DNA of 64,000 nucleotides from Flavobacteriaceae bacterium PS02337 (GTDB taxonomy: Bacteria; Bacteroidota; Bacteroidia; Flavobacteriales; Flavobacteriaceae), in contig JASCOE010000006.1 in NCBI GenBank assembly GCA_029959285.1, positions 1-64,000 on the forward strand, written 5' to 3'. Position numbers and translations under genes: made by a program. Under the pieces are notes generated by a model. It saw only the letters and a list, made by a program, of their open reading frames with translations, was not told the DNA's origin and made no database searches. Of the stretch, positions 34,221 to 43,500 are shown one piece after another. Position 1 is the first letter of the stretch. Each line of letters begins with the position of its first letter.

Positions 34221-34841
34221 ATGAATTCCTTACTACTTCCAACTTACTTTCCATCTATTAGTCATTTTGCTGTGATTGTGCAATCTGATATTATTACTTT
34301 TGAAATGGAAGATAATTTTCAGAAACAAACTAATAGAAACAGAACGTATATCTATAGCCCAAACGGAATTCAATTATTAAATATCCCTGTAAAGCACTCA
34401 AAAGAAGCACATCAAAAAACAAAAGACGTTTTGATTGAAAATGAATTTGATTGGCAGAAACAGCACTTAAAATCGCTAGAAGCAGCCTATAGAAGCTCTC
34501 CTTTCTTCGAATATTTTGAAGACGATATTACTCCTGTTTTCGAAAAAAAACATACTTTTTTAATGGACTTGAATTTTGAAATTCTAGAAATCGTTTCAAA
34601 ATGTCTTCGAATGAAATTTGAATTCCAAAAAACAACTGAATACTTTCGTGAACCAACCGATTTGGCAGATTTCAGGTATTTAGCAAACGGAAAAAAAGAC
34701 ACTAATTCATTCGAAAAATATACTCAGGTTTTCGATGATAAACACGGATTTATAAGCAATCTAAGTGTTTTAGATTTACTTTTTAATGAAGGTAAATTTG
34801 CAGTTGACTATTTGAAAACACAAAAACTTATACAGCTTTAG
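34221..34841 (+). CDS. WbqC family protein
   Basis: A 206-residue soluble protein starting MNSLLLPTYFPSISHFAVIVQ and containing FEMEDNFQKQTNRNRTYIYSPNG, which is the WbqC-like family (PF08889). Family members occur in O-antigen and sugar-modification loci, and a biochemical role has not been settled. It sits after lepB on the same strand with 87 bp between them, filled by the hairpin repeat. A C-terminal LSVLDLLFNEGKFAVDYL is the family's usual end. No signal peptide. Confidence 0.85.
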   Translation: MNSLLLPTYFPSISHFAVIVQSDIITFEMEDNFQKQTNRNRTYIYSPNGIQLLNIPVKHSKEAHQKTKDVLIENEFDWQKQHLKSLEAAYRSSPFFEYFEDDITPVFEKKHTFLMDLNFEILEIVSKCLRMKFEFQKTTEYFREPTDLADFRYLANGKKDTNSFEKYTQVFDDKHGFISNLSVLDLLFNEGKFAVDYLKTQKLIQL

Positions 34842-34892
34842 ATTATCGCTTTTAAAAATTTAAGTTTTTAAAGTGTAATTACTTTTTGATTT

Positions 34893-35939
34893 TTATTCAA
34901 TAGAAAGTTTTGCCATAATTGGGTAATGATCTGAATTTTCAAAATCTGAAAAACTTTCGAATTGCTTGACTTTCATTTTACTATCTGTAAAAATATAATC
35001 AATTCTTGCAGGATAATATTTGAATTTATAAGTAGCGCCAAAACCTCCTCCAGCTTCTTCAAAGGCATCTTTTAGCTTTCCTTTGATATTTCTGTACACA
35101 TAAGAAAATGGACTATTATTCATATCTCCACAAATAATCATCGGAGTTTTGCATTTTTTTATGTGTTCCTTAAAAATTTCAGCTTGTTCTTGCTGCTGTC
35201 TAAATCCTTTGCTAATTCGGTTGTAAATAAGTTGCGATTTTTTTTGATTGACATTATCAATATCGTTAGAAATTTCATTTACATCTGGCGATATTCTAAT
35301 AGATTGCAAGTGCATATTATAAACACGAATAACATCTTTACCTCTTTTAATATCAGCATACACTACATTATTATCCGATTTAGGAAAAACGATATTTCCT
35401 TCTTCAATAATTGGGAATTTAGAAAAAATAGCCTGTCCGGTTTTAATTTTATTTCCATCAATAAAAATATATCGATGCGGATACACTTTTAAATCTAAAT
35501 GTGCCGAATTTGAATATTCCTGAATACACAAAATGTCTGGATCTTTTTCATCAATAAATGCTTTAATATTTGATGGAATGTCATCGCGGTCCAGCCATTT
35601 GAAAACATTAAACAGACGAACATTGTAACTCATTACAGAAAAATCTTTTTCGTCTTGAACGTATTCTTTTGCTGAAAATTTATAAAATTTAGTTATAAAT
35701 GTAATTCCTGTCAGTAAAACCAATCCAGACAAAATAAGGCGTTTTTTAAACTGAATTGCCCAATAAACAAAAAACAATCCGTTTGCGACAAAAAAAGCAG
35801 GCATAAACAGCGTAAGCACCGATAAAAGCGGAAAACTCTTAGGTGCTAAAAACGGTAGAATATAAATACTAAATGTGAGAACAGTTAGCACTATATTCAA
35901 AAAGAACATTATTTTATTAAACCAAGAAAGGTTTTTCAT
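34893..35939 (-). CDS. Membrane-anchored endonuclease/exonuclease/phosphatase family protein
   Basis: A 348-residue protein: three N-terminal membrane helices (about 8-95), then an EEP (DNase I-like) domain from about 95. The catalytic positions are visible: Glu in ILCIQEYSN, Asp-Asn in IICGDMNNSPFSYVYR, and His in NSDHYPIMAKLSIE. EEP enzymes cut phosphodiester bonds in nucleic acids, lipids or inositol phosphates; which applies is not shown. It is 16 bp downstream of the rhomboid gene on the same strand and is probably in the same operon. Confidence 0.88.
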   Translation of the reverse strand: MKNLSWFNKIMFFLNIVLTVLTFSIYILPFLAPKSFPLLSVLTLFMPAFFVANGLFFVYWAIQFKKRLILSGLVLLTGITFITKFYKFSAKEYVQDEKDFSVMSYNVRLFNVFKWLDRDDIPSNIKAFIDEKDPDILCIQEYSNSAHLDLKVYPHRYIFIDGNKIKTGQAIFSKFPIIEEGNIVFPKSDNNVVYADIKRGKDVIRVYNMHLQSIRISPDVNEISNDIDNVNQKKSQLIYNRISKGFRQQQEQAEIFKEHIKKCKTPMIICGDMNNSPFSYVYRNIKGKLKDAFEEAGGGFGATYKFKYYPARIDYIFTDSKMKVKQFESFSDFENSDHYPIMAKLSIE

Positions 35940-35955
35940 ATTTTTCTCCTACAAG

Positions 35956-36819
35956 TTATTTTCCAGCTTTAAATAAAAACTCTTTTTCTTCTTTTGTCAG
36001 ACAATCATAACCTGACTGGCTGATCTTATCCAGAATCTCATCAATTTGCTGTTGCGTTTTGTCCTTCGTAACAATTCTTGATGTCGTTTTTTCTGTAGGT
36101 TTTTTGTAATTTTTATGAACTTTTGTAAATGGGGTCGTTGGAGATTTTCTAAAGAGATTGACAAAGAAATCTAATGTTTTTGAAACAATGATACTTAGAT
36201 CTGTTCCATTCTGAAGTAATTTTATATAGACAAAACCAAAAAATGCTCCAGCTAAATGAGAAATGTGTCCACCCATATTTCCAGATCGCAACTGCACCAA
36301 ATCTAAAATTAAAATTACTGCGGTTATATGCCAAAGTTTTACGTTTCCGAATAAAAACAAACGAACATTCATTAATGGAGAATAAGTCGTTGCAGCAACT
36401 AAAATTGCCATGATAGCCGCAGATGCCCCTACTATTGAACCATAAATATTAGAAAAGTAAAAACTCAAAGCAAAAACAACTCCAGCAAAAAGAGCGCTTA
36501 AAACATACAATCCCAAATACTGTTTTTGAGTAAAAAATGTCAAAAACAAATTGCTTGCAAAATTTAAAACCAACATATTAAATACCAGATGCCAAATGTC
36601 AAAATGAAAAAAAGCATAGGTTAAAAACGTCCAAGGCTTAAATAAGAAAACTTGAGGATCTGAAGACAAAGCCAGCCAATTTGGATAATCAAATGCTCCA
36701 ACAAAATTTGGCCAGAAAAAAAGTAAAGAAATTATAAAACAAGCTACATTCCAATAAATCATGCGCATTGCTATACCGCCCAATCTATATTGTAGTTTTA
36801 AATCATCAAGAATATTCAT
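35956..36819 (-). CDS. Rhomboid-family intramembrane serine protease
   Basis: A 287-residue protein with six predicted membrane helices in the first 210 residues, and a charged C-terminal tail. The catalytic pair is visible: Ser in GSIVGASAAIMAIL and His in GGHISHLAGAFFGF, with the L1-loop WHLVFNMLVLNFASN. The nucleophile motif is GASA rather than the usual GASG. It cleaves membrane proteins within the bilayer; the substrate is unknown. It precedes the EEP gene by 16 bp and follows another rhomboid gene at 36864, so the two rhomboids are tandem. Confidence 0.88.
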   Translation of the reverse strand: MNILDDLKLQYRLGGIAMRMIYWNVACFIISLLFFWPNFVGAFDYPNWLALSSDPQVFLFKPWTFLTYAFFHFDIWHLVFNMLVLNFASNLFLTFFTQKQYLGLYVLSALFAGVVFALSFYFSNIYGSIVGASAAIMAILVAATTYSPLMNVRLFLFGNVKLWHITAVILILDLVQLRSGNMGGHISHLAGAFFGFVYIKLLQNGTDLSIIVSKTLDFFVNLFRKSPTTPFTKVHKNYKKPTEKTTSRIVTKDKTQQQIDEILDKISQSGYDCLTKEEKEFLFKAGK

Positions 36820-36863
36820 AAAGTCTTCTTTTGCGTTTTTAAATTAATTATTAAAGTTAAAAA

Positions 36864-37661
36864 TTAATTCCAACGATTATTGTTAAACTGATTTTTTTTC
36901 CAGTACAACATCATTAAAAAACCAGCAATTGCGCCACCAATATGCGCAAAATGCGCTATACCAGTTCCTCCACTCCCAAATAAAGAACTCCCTTTAAACC
37001 CTAAGAATAAGTCGATTGCCAAAATTCCAGGTACAAAATATTTAGCTTTAATAGGAACCGGAATAAACATTAATGCTAATTGAGCATTTGGAAACATAAA
37101 TGCAAAAGCAGTTAATAAACCATAAATTGCTCCAGAAGCCCCTAAAACAGGTGTTTGTGTTATTGCAGCTGCCTGCCCTAAAACATTAAATTGTTCTTGA
37201 GTACAATGTGCATTTTTTAGAATAGTCGCAACTTCACCTTCTATATTTTCGCCAACGGCATATCTTGTATTCAAAATTAGATGAAGATCAGCTTTAGACA
37301 AATTCAAACTAGACACAGAATCTAAAAGAGAATGTATTTGCAAATAATTTACTCCTGTATGCAATAAAGCAGCTCCAAGTCCGCAGGAAATGTAGAAAAA
37401 CAAGAATTTCTTTCCTCCCCAAAAATGTTCCAAAGCAGAACCAAAGGAAACTAGCGCAAACATATTAAATAAAATATGCATAAAATTTGGCAATTGCGCA
37501 TGCATAAACATATGCGTTATTATCTGCCATATTCTAAAATTATCACTTTCTGGATAATACAACATTAAATATTCATACGAAACTGGAACTATTTGAGATC
37601 CAATAAAAAATATAATGTTAATTATAAGCAGTTGTTTAACAACCGGAGTCATATTCATCAT
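36864..37661 (-). CDS. Rhomboid-family intramembrane serine protease
   Basis: A 265-residue rhomboid with six predicted TM helices: MHILFNMFALVSFGSALE in the L1 region, Ser in PVLGASGAIYGLLTAFAFMFP and His in AHFAHIGGAIAGFLM. A loop insert of about 60 residues (with SLNLSKADLHLILNT) sits between the second and third helices. It overlaps the mutL stop by 4 bp (ATGA at 37658-37661), so is coupled to mutL. This is the second of three rhomboids in the window. Confidence 0.9.
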   Translation of the reverse strand: MMNMTPVVKQLLIINIIFFIGSQIVPVSYEYLMLYYPESDNFRIWQIITHMFMHAQLPNFMHILFNMFALVSFGSALEHFWGGKKFLFFYISCGLGAALLHTGVNYLQIHSLLDSVSSLNLSKADLHLILNTRYAVGENIEGEVATILKNAHCTQEQFNVLGQAAAITQTPVLGASGAIYGLLTAFAFMFPNAQLALMFIPVPIKAKYFVPGILAIDLFLGFKGSSLFGSGGTGIAHFAHIGGAIAGFLMMLYWKKNQFNNNRWN

Positions 37662-39589
37662 AACGCAAATTTTTTATCTATATCTTCAACACGCATCGTG
37701 ATGAAGGTTGGTTTTTGAAAAGGTGAAATATTCGGATCTTTACAAGCAAACAAACCGTTTACTAAATTATCTTGTTCTTTTTCGGTTAAATAAGATCCTG
37801 TTTTAACCGCTAAACTTTTTGCCATTGATTTCGCAATCGTATCATTTTGACTGTAACTGCTTGCTGGAATTCCGTCTTGCAAATCACTCAATAATTGCTC
37901 GATTACAAGTGAAACTTCACTTTCTGTAATATTAACCGGAATTCCTGAAATCACAATATGATCGGTTTTACTTTCATCAAAAACAAAGCCTGTTGTTTCT
38001 AATGAAGGTTTTAATTCTTCGATCAATTTCATTTCGGTTGCCGAATAAAACAAATCTAAAGGAAAAAGCAATTGCTGACTCGAAGCTTGATTTACCGTCA
38101 TATTCAACAAAAATTGTTCGTATAAAATTCGTTGATGAGCGCGTTGTTGGTCGACAATAACCATTCCCGATTTAATTGGCGAAACAATATATTTTTTGTG
38201 AATTTGATATGTTTTTTGCGGAGATTGTTCCACTTCATCATCATTAAATAAAGAGGAAGTTACTTCTTCATTTTCGAATGTAAAAGGTGAACTTTCTATC
38301 GTTTCAGGATTTTCTGTATCCAAACCAACATATAAACTTTCCCAACTTGCAGTCGGCTCTACACGTTTGGAATATCCAGAATACGAAGACCCCGAATAAG
38401 AGGATCCAGAAGATGAAGAAGAACCAGAAGTATAACTAGATCCTGAACTCGCTTTACTGTAATGCTGATTGGTTTTATCGTCTGTAAACGGATTAAAAGT
38501 TCCATCTACTTGAATTGTTGGAGTTTCTGCCTCCATATCTTTATAATGATATGGTGTATCTAAATTAGAATCTCGATCAAAATCTAAAACTGGAGCGACG
38601 TTAAACTGCCCTAAACTATGTTTTATTGACGCTCTTAAAATGGCGTATAAAGCCTGTTCGTCATCAAATTTAATTTCTGTTTTTGTCGGATGAATATTGA
38701 TATCGATTGTATTTGGCGGAACTTGCAGATACAAGAAATAACTTGGCTGAGAACCGTCTTTCAATAACCCATCGTAAGCCGCCATTACTGCATGATGCAA
38801 ATAACCACTTTTTATAAAACGATCGTTTACAAAAAAGAACTGCTCTCCTCTATTTTTCTTTGCGAATTCTGGCTTACAAACGAAACCTTGAACATTTATA
38901 ATTTCTGTTTCTTCGCTTACCGGAACTAATTTTTCATTGGTTTTACCAGACATGATTCCCACAATTCTCTGGCGATATCCCGCTGCTGGAAGATTGTATA
39001 ATTCACTTCCGTTATGATAAAAACTAAAATGAATGTTAGGGTGCGCTAAAGCCACGCGCTGAAACTCATCCATAACATGACGAAATTCAACTGTATCTGA
39101 CTTTAAGAAGTTACGGCGAGCAGGAATATTAAAAAATAAATTTTTAACCGCAAATGACGTTCCTTTTGGCAAAACCGCTACTTCTTGCGAAACAAACTTA
39201 CTTCCTTCAATTACAATGTGCGTTCCGAGTTCGTCTTGATCTTGTTTGGTTTTCATTTCCATGTGCGCAATAGCGGCAATAGAAGCTAAAGCTTCTCCAC
39301 GAAAACCTTTAGTTCCAAGAGAAAATAAATCTTCTGCTTGGCGAATTTTTGAAGTCGCATGACGTGCAAAACACAAACGTGCATCTGTAACAGTCATTCC
39401 GACACCATTATCGATAACTTGAACTAATGATTTTCCAGCATCTTTGATAATCAATTTAATGTCCGTTGCTTTCGCATCAACAGCGTTTTCTAACAATTCT
39501 TTTACAACTGAAGCGGGTCTTTGAACCACTTCTCCAGCAGCAATTTGGTTAGCAACGTGATCAGGAAGCAATTGAATAATACTTGACAT
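37658..39589 (-). CDS. mutL: DNA mismatch repair protein MutL
   Basis: A 643-residue MutL. The GHKL ATPase is intact (QIAAGEVVQRPASVVKELLENAVDA, DNGVGM, LGTKGFRGEALASIA), followed by a Ser/Gly-rich linker (about 375-405, many SSGSS repeats) and the dimerisation domain. The canonical endonuclease motif DQHAxHERxxYE reads DQQRAHQRILYE here (38117-38152), so the metal-binding His and Glu are missing, and the C-terminal CPHGRP box is also absent. It couples MutS recognition to repair. Downstream it overlaps the rhomboid by 4 bp. Confidence 0.94.
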   Translation of the reverse strand: MSSIIQLLPDHVANQIAAGEVVQRPASVVKELLENAVDAKATDIKLIIKDAGKSLVQVIDNGVGMTVTDARLCFARHATSKIRQAEDLFSLGTKGFRGEALASIAAIAHMEMKTKQDQDELGTHIVIEGSKFVSQEVAVLPKGTSFAVKNLFFNIPARRNFLKSDTVEFRHVMDEFQRVALAHPNIHFSFYHNGSELYNLPAAGYRQRIVGIMSGKTNEKLVPVSEETEIINVQGFVCKPEFAKKNRGEQFFFVNDRFIKSGYLHHAVMAAYDGLLKDGSQPSYFLYLQVPPNTIDINIHPTKTEIKFDDEQALYAILRASIKHSLGQFNVAPVLDFDRDSNLDTPYHYKDMEAETPTIQVDGTFNPFTDDKTNQHYSKASSGSSYTSGSSSSSGSSYSGSSYSGYSKRVEPTASWESLYVGLDTENPETIESSPFTFENEEVTSSLFNDDEVEQSPQKTYQIHKKYIVSPIKSGMVIVDQQRAHQRILYEQFLLNMTVNQASSQQLLFPLDLFYSATEMKLIEELKPSLETTGFVFDESKTDHIVISGIPVNITESEVSLVIEQLLSDLQDGIPASSYSQNDTIAKSMAKSLAVKTGSYLTEKEQDNLVNGLFACKDPNISPFQKPTFITMRVEDIDKKFAL

Positions 39590-39697
39590 TAAGCAAAAAA
39601 AGTTTTAAAGATTAGTTTCGGTTTTTATAAACCAAGAAGTACAAATTTAGTAAATTTTGATTGGCTTTTAGAATAAGAATAATCATAAAAAAAACAA

Positions 39698-39731
39698 AAA
39701 ACCTATACTATTGTGACACAGTATAGGTTTT
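39698..39731 (-). terminator. Terminator after ribH
   Basis: AAAACCTATACT (39698-39709) and AGTATAGGTTTT (39720-39731) form a perfect 12-bp stem, with A-rich sequence on the left that becomes U-rich on the minus strand. It is 24 bp beyond the ribH stop. Confidence 0.75.
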
Positions 39732-39754
39732 AATATTTTTAAAACAAATGTGTT

Positions 39755-40327
39755 TTATTCGTTTTCGATTTTTCGTGGAGAATCTTCAATTTGAAGTGCT
39801 CCCGAAGCCAATAATGGTTGATTGTAAGCATGAGCGATTGAAGCTTGCTGACGAATGTATGCCATTTTAATTGCTGCAATTGCCGCTTCGGTTCCTTTGT
39901 TTCCGTGAACACCGCCGCTTCTGTCAATTGACTGCTGTATATTATTATCTGTTAAAACACAGAAAATAACAGGAATATCAGTTTGAACATTCAAATCTTT
40001 AATTCCTTGTGTTACGCCTTCACAAACAAAATCAAAATGTTTTGTTTGTCCTTGAATCACACATCCGATTACAATAACTGCATCGACATTTTGCGTTTGA
40101 AGCATTTTTTTTGCTCCATAGATTAACTCAAAACTTCCTGGAACATTCCAGCGAATAATTTGTTGCGCAGGAACATCGCAATCAATTAATGCATCAAAGG
40201 CGCCATTGTAAAGCCCTTCTGTTATAGTATCATTCCATTCAGAAACAACAATCCCAAATCGAAAGTCTTTCGCATTTGGGATTGTGTTTTTATCGTATTC
40301 TGATAGATTTTTATTTTCAGTAGCCAT
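39755..40327 (-). CDS. ribH: 6,7-dimethyl-8-ribityllumazine synthase RibH
   Basis: A 190-residue lumazine synthase: FGIVVSEWND, VPGSFELIYGAKKM, VIVIGCVIQGQTKHFDFVCEG and SGGVHGNKGTEAAIAAI, all of the substrate-site blocks. It joins the pyrimidine and butanone-phosphate branches in riboflavin synthesis, probably as a multimeric capsid-like shell. It has a 26-residue N-terminal extension before the core and a Ser/Pro/Arg-rich tail. It follows the TPR gene by 85 bp on the same strand. Confidence 0.95.
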   Translation of the reverse strand: MATENKNLSEYDKNTIPNAKDFRFGIVVSEWNDTITEGLYNGAFDALIDCDVPAQQIIRWNVPGSFELIYGAKKMLQTQNVDAVIVIGCVIQGQTKHFDFVCEGVTQGIKDLNVQTDIPVIFCVLTDNNIQQSIDRSGGVHGNKGTEAAIAAIKMAYIRQQASIAHAYNQPLLASGALQIEDSPRKIENE

Positions 40328-40412
40328 CTTTTATATTTAAGATTTTAGAATTTTGATTTCAGATTGTAAAAATACAAATCTAAAATCTAAAATCTGACCT
40401 CTATAATAATAA

Positions 40413-41192
40413 TTATTGCGCTAATCCAATCAAAGCATCAACTGAAGCTGCTTCTGGAGAACTATCGTAATTATCTTTGATGTCATTTAAATATTTCAAT
40501 GCATCTTCTTTCTGACCTAAAGCTAAAGCAGTTTTTCCAGCTTTTAATAAGAAACGAGGCGTTGTAAAATCATTTTTGTTAGATTCAGCAGCTTTTACAT
40601 AAAAATCTAAAGCTTCTTTTTGTTGATTTTTTTGAGAATAAGCATCACCTGTTGCTCCTTTAGCTAAAGCACTTAAGATTACGTCTTCAGATTTAAATTC
40701 ACCTAAATATTTAATTGCCTCATCGTATTTACCTGTATTTAAGTAAGCGATACCAGCGTAATAGTTTGCTAAATTTCCAGCATCTGTTCCAGAATATTCG
40801 TCAGCTATTTTGATAAATCCGAATTTACCTTCTGAACCATTTAATGATAATTTGAACAATGAATCGCTAGAAACACCATTTACAGCTTTTTCAAAGTTTT
40901 GTTGTGCAACAAACATTTCACTTGCAGCCTCATCTTGTTTTGGAGTTGCGATGAATTTTTGGTAAGCCAAATATCCAATTGTAGCAACTGCAATACCAGC
41001 AACTAAACCAATAATGATTTTTTGATTTTTAGCCACCCAATCCTCAGTTTTTGAAGCCGTTTCATCTAGTTTTGAGAAAACACCAGCTGTTGTGCTGTCT
41101 TTTTCGTCAATAACCACTTGTTGTTCTTCAGTAACCTCTTTTACTTCCTTCTCTTTTGGTGTCTTATATCCTCTTTTATTGTAAGTTGCCAT
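40413..41192 (-). CDS. Membrane-anchored TPR protein
   Basis: A 259-residue protein: about 60 charged N-terminal residues, one membrane helix (about 61-82, IIIGLVAGIAVATIGYLAYQKF), and a periplasmic TPR array with ALAKGATGDAYSQKNQQKEALDFYVKAA and KAGKTALALGQKEDALKYLNDI. The topology recalls YfgM-like inner-membrane TPR proteins, but no function is proved. It is the first gene of the minus-strand run with ribH and lies divergent from recF with 241 bp between, so that gap holds two promoters. Confidence 0.85.
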   Translation of the reverse strand: MATYNKRGYKTPKEKEVKEVTEEQQVVIDEKDSTTAGVFSKLDETASKTEDWVAKNQKIIIGLVAGIAVATIGYLAYQKFIATPKQDEAASEMFVAQQNFEKAVNGVSSDSLFKLSLNGSEGKFGFIKIADEYSGTDAGNLANYYAGIAYLNTGKYDEAIKYLGEFKSEDVILSALAKGATGDAYSQKNQQKEALDFYVKAAESNKNDFTTPRFLLKAGKTALALGQKEDALKYLNDIKDNYDSSPEAASVDALIGLAQ

Positions 41193-41433
41193 TTAAAATT
41201 TATTTAGTGAACGGCAAAAATAAAATTTTTATTGAAAATGACGTAAAAAATTTCAATTTTATCACTTATTTAGGGGAATTATTTTTGTTATTCGTTTTTC
41301 CTTTCGCGGAAGCGTCAAAATAAATCTGTCGAGAATCGCTCTAAAGCCAATTATATCGATAATTTTCGGTAATTTGCACCCTCAAATTTTTACTGGCTTA
41401 AAACAGTAAATTTTATCTATTGAGTTCCTACAA

Positions 41434-42513
41434 ATGCATTTAAACAAAATATCTTTATTCAATTATAAAAACTTTTCTGAAGCAAATTTTGATTTCGACA
41501 TCAAAATAAACTGCTTTGTTGGAAAAAACGGTATTGGAAAAACCAATGTGCTCGATGCTATTTATCATTTAGCGTACGGAAAAAGCTATTTTAATCCACT
41601 TGCAGTTCAGAACATTAAACATGGTGAAGAGTTTTTTGTGATTGATGCCGAACTCGAAAAAAATGAAAGAACGGAGCAAATTGTTTGCAGTTTAAAAAAA
41701 GGACAAAAAAAGGTTTTAAAACGAAACGGAAAAGCATACGATAAATTCTCCGATCATATTGGTTTTATTCCGTTGGTTATTATTTCTCCAGCCGACAGAG
41801 ATTTAATTGTGGAAGGCAGCGAAACGCGTCGTAAATTTATGGACAGCGTGATTTCGCAACTAGATTCTACTTATTTACAAGAATTAATAGTATACCAAAA
41901 AGTGATTACACAGCGAAATGCTCTTTTGAAATATTTTGCCTTGAATCATGTTTTTGACAATGATACCTTATCTATATATAACGAGCAATTAAATGAATAC
42001 GGAAAATCGATTTTTGAAAAACGAAAAGATTTTCTAGAACAATTTATACCTATATTTAATAGACATCATCAAGCCATAACTGGATCTGAAGAAAGTGTGC
42101 AGTTGGTTTATGAAAGTCATTTGTTCCAAAAAGATCTTTTGACTCTTTTACAAGAAAACATTAATAAAGATCGCGCATTGCATTACACAACTGTCGGAAT
42201 CCATAAAGATGATTTGTCTTTTGAAATTGATTCGCATCCGATAAAAAAATTCGGATCGCAAGGCCAGCAGAAATCATTTTTAATTGCGTTGAAATTGGCT
42301 CAGTTTGAATTTCTAAAAAAACAAAGCGGCGTAAAACCAATTCTTTTGTTCGATGATATTTTTGATAAATTGGACGAAACTCGTGTTGCCAAAATTGTAG
42401 AAATGGTAAATAGCGAAACATTCGGACAGCTTTTTATTTCAGACACACATCCAGAAAGAACCGAAGCTATTGTAAAATCGACACATCAGAGTTATAAAAT
42501 ATTTAATTTGTAG
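41434..42513 (+). CDS. recF: DNA replication/repair protein RecF
   Basis: A 359-residue SMC-like ATPase: Walker [10 protein letters not shown] near residue 29, ABC signature [13 protein letters not shown], and Walker [15 protein letters not shown] with D-loop. RecF loads RecA at gaps with RecO and RecR. The usual neighbours recO or dnaN are not here. It has an all-alpha coiled arm between the two halves. Promoter-like boxes are unclear (a TAATTTGC lies near 41374). Confidence 0.95.
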   Translation: MHLNKISLFNYKNFSEANFDFDIKINCFVGKNGIGKTNVLDAIYHLAYGKSYFNPLAVQNIKHGEEFFVIDAELEKNERTEQIVCSLKKGQKKVLKRNGKAYDKFSDHIGFIPLVIISPADRDLIVEGSETRRKFMDSVISQLDSTYLQELIVYQKVITQRNALLKYFALNHVFDNDTLSIYNEQLNEYGKSIFEKRKDFLEQFIPIFNRHHQAITGSEESVQLVYESHLFQKDLLTLLQENINKDRALHYTTVGIHKDDLSFEIDSHPIKKFGSQGQQKSFLIALKLAQFEFLKKQSGVKPILLFDDIFDKLDETRVAKIVEMVNSETFGQLFISDTHPERTEAIVKSTHQSYKIFNL

Positions 42514-42636
42514 ATTTTTTTTAATGAATGAAAATTGATATAATTTGTATCAGTTTTCAGTATTAATTCAAAAATAGAAATCACTAAATTAGCCTGAATT
42601 AAATTAAAAAATAACGGCAATAAATATAAAAAGGAT

Positions 42637-43311
42637 ATGCTAACGAAAGAATCATTGCAATTTTTAGACGATTTAAAAAAGAACAATAACAGAGAATGGT
42701 TTCAGGAAAATAAAAAACGATATGAAGTTTTCAAAAAAGATTATCATCAATTGGTAAGTGATTTTTTGGATGTTATGAAACCGCTCGATTCTTCATTAGA
42801 ATTATTGGAAGTTAAAAATTGTACCTTTAGAATCAATCGCGATATTCGTTTTTCTAAAGATAAATCTCCATACAAGGCGCATTTAGGCGTTTGGCTTTCT
42901 GCTGGCGCGAAAGGTGCAAATCGTTCTGGATATTATGTTCATATCGAAAAAGGCGCAAGTTTTATTGCAGGCGGATTTTATTCTCCTGAAGCAGAAGATT
43001 TAAAAAAAGTTCGAAAAGAAATTGCCTTTTTCTATGATGATTTACAAGAAATTTTGAATGATAAAAACTTCAAAAAAGAATTCGGAAGTTTAGATACCAA
43101 CGAAAATAATTCACTTAAAAATCCGCCGCGTGGTTACGAAAAAGACCATCCGGCAATTGAGTTTTTAAAATTGAAGAGCTTCACTGCAACTCAAAAATAT
43201 GATATCTCTGAAGTCACCCAAAAAGATTTCGTAAAAAAAATGAGTCAGAAACTTATCGCTCTGAAACCTCTAAATCATTTTATCAATCGCGCTTTAGAAA
43301 CTGAGGAATAA
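42637..43311 (+). CDS. DUF2461 / TIGR02453 family protein
   Basis: A 224-residue soluble protein with FLDDLKKNNNREWFQENKKRYE at the start, then FRINRDIRFSKDKSPYKAHLG, which together define the TIGR02453 (DUF2461) family. The function is unknown. It lies 123 bp after recF on the same strand. A palindromic repeat region (43345-43481) follows. Confidence 0.85.
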   Translation: MLTKESLQFLDDLKKNNNREWFQENKKRYEVFKKDYHQLVSDFLDVMKPLDSSLELLEVKNCTFRINRDIRFSKDKSPYKAHLGVWLSAGAKGANRSGYYVHIEKGASFIAGGFYSPEAEDLKKVRKEIAFFYDDLQEILNDKNFKKEFGSLDTNENNSLKNPPRGYEKDHPAIEFLKLKSFTATQKYDISEVTQKDFVKKMSQKLIALKPLNHFINRALETEE

Positions 43312-43344
43312 AGGATAAATTCGCTACGAATTAATTTTATTTGC

Positions 43345-43481
43345 CACAGATTAAAAAGATTAAACGGATTTGTTGTTAAAGTTGCCACGAATTTCACGAA
43401 TTGACACGAATTAATTAGTGAAAATTTGTGTAATTAGTGACTAAAAAATCATTTTAATCTTTTTAATCTTTTTAATCTGTG
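43345..43481. repeat. Intergenic palindromic repeat (nested arms)
   Basis: Outer arms: CACAGATTAAAAAGATTAAA at 43345-43364 and its exact inverse at 43462-43481. Inside lies a second family with TTGCCACGAATTTCACGAAT and AATTTGTGTAATTAGTG, the same kind as at 62523-62613. Such arms would fold into long hairpins on either strand and resemble short mobile, MITE-like intergenic repeats. They contain no coding frame. Confidence 0.7.
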
Positions 43482-43500
43482 ACAAAAAAACAAAAACCGA

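Noticed and set aside
40329-40400. Short repeats of AAATCTAAAATCT before ribH as an RNA or riboswitch
   Set aside because: Only simple A/T repeats with weak pairing; no FMN riboswitch core (AGGGNGGGG-type) is present.
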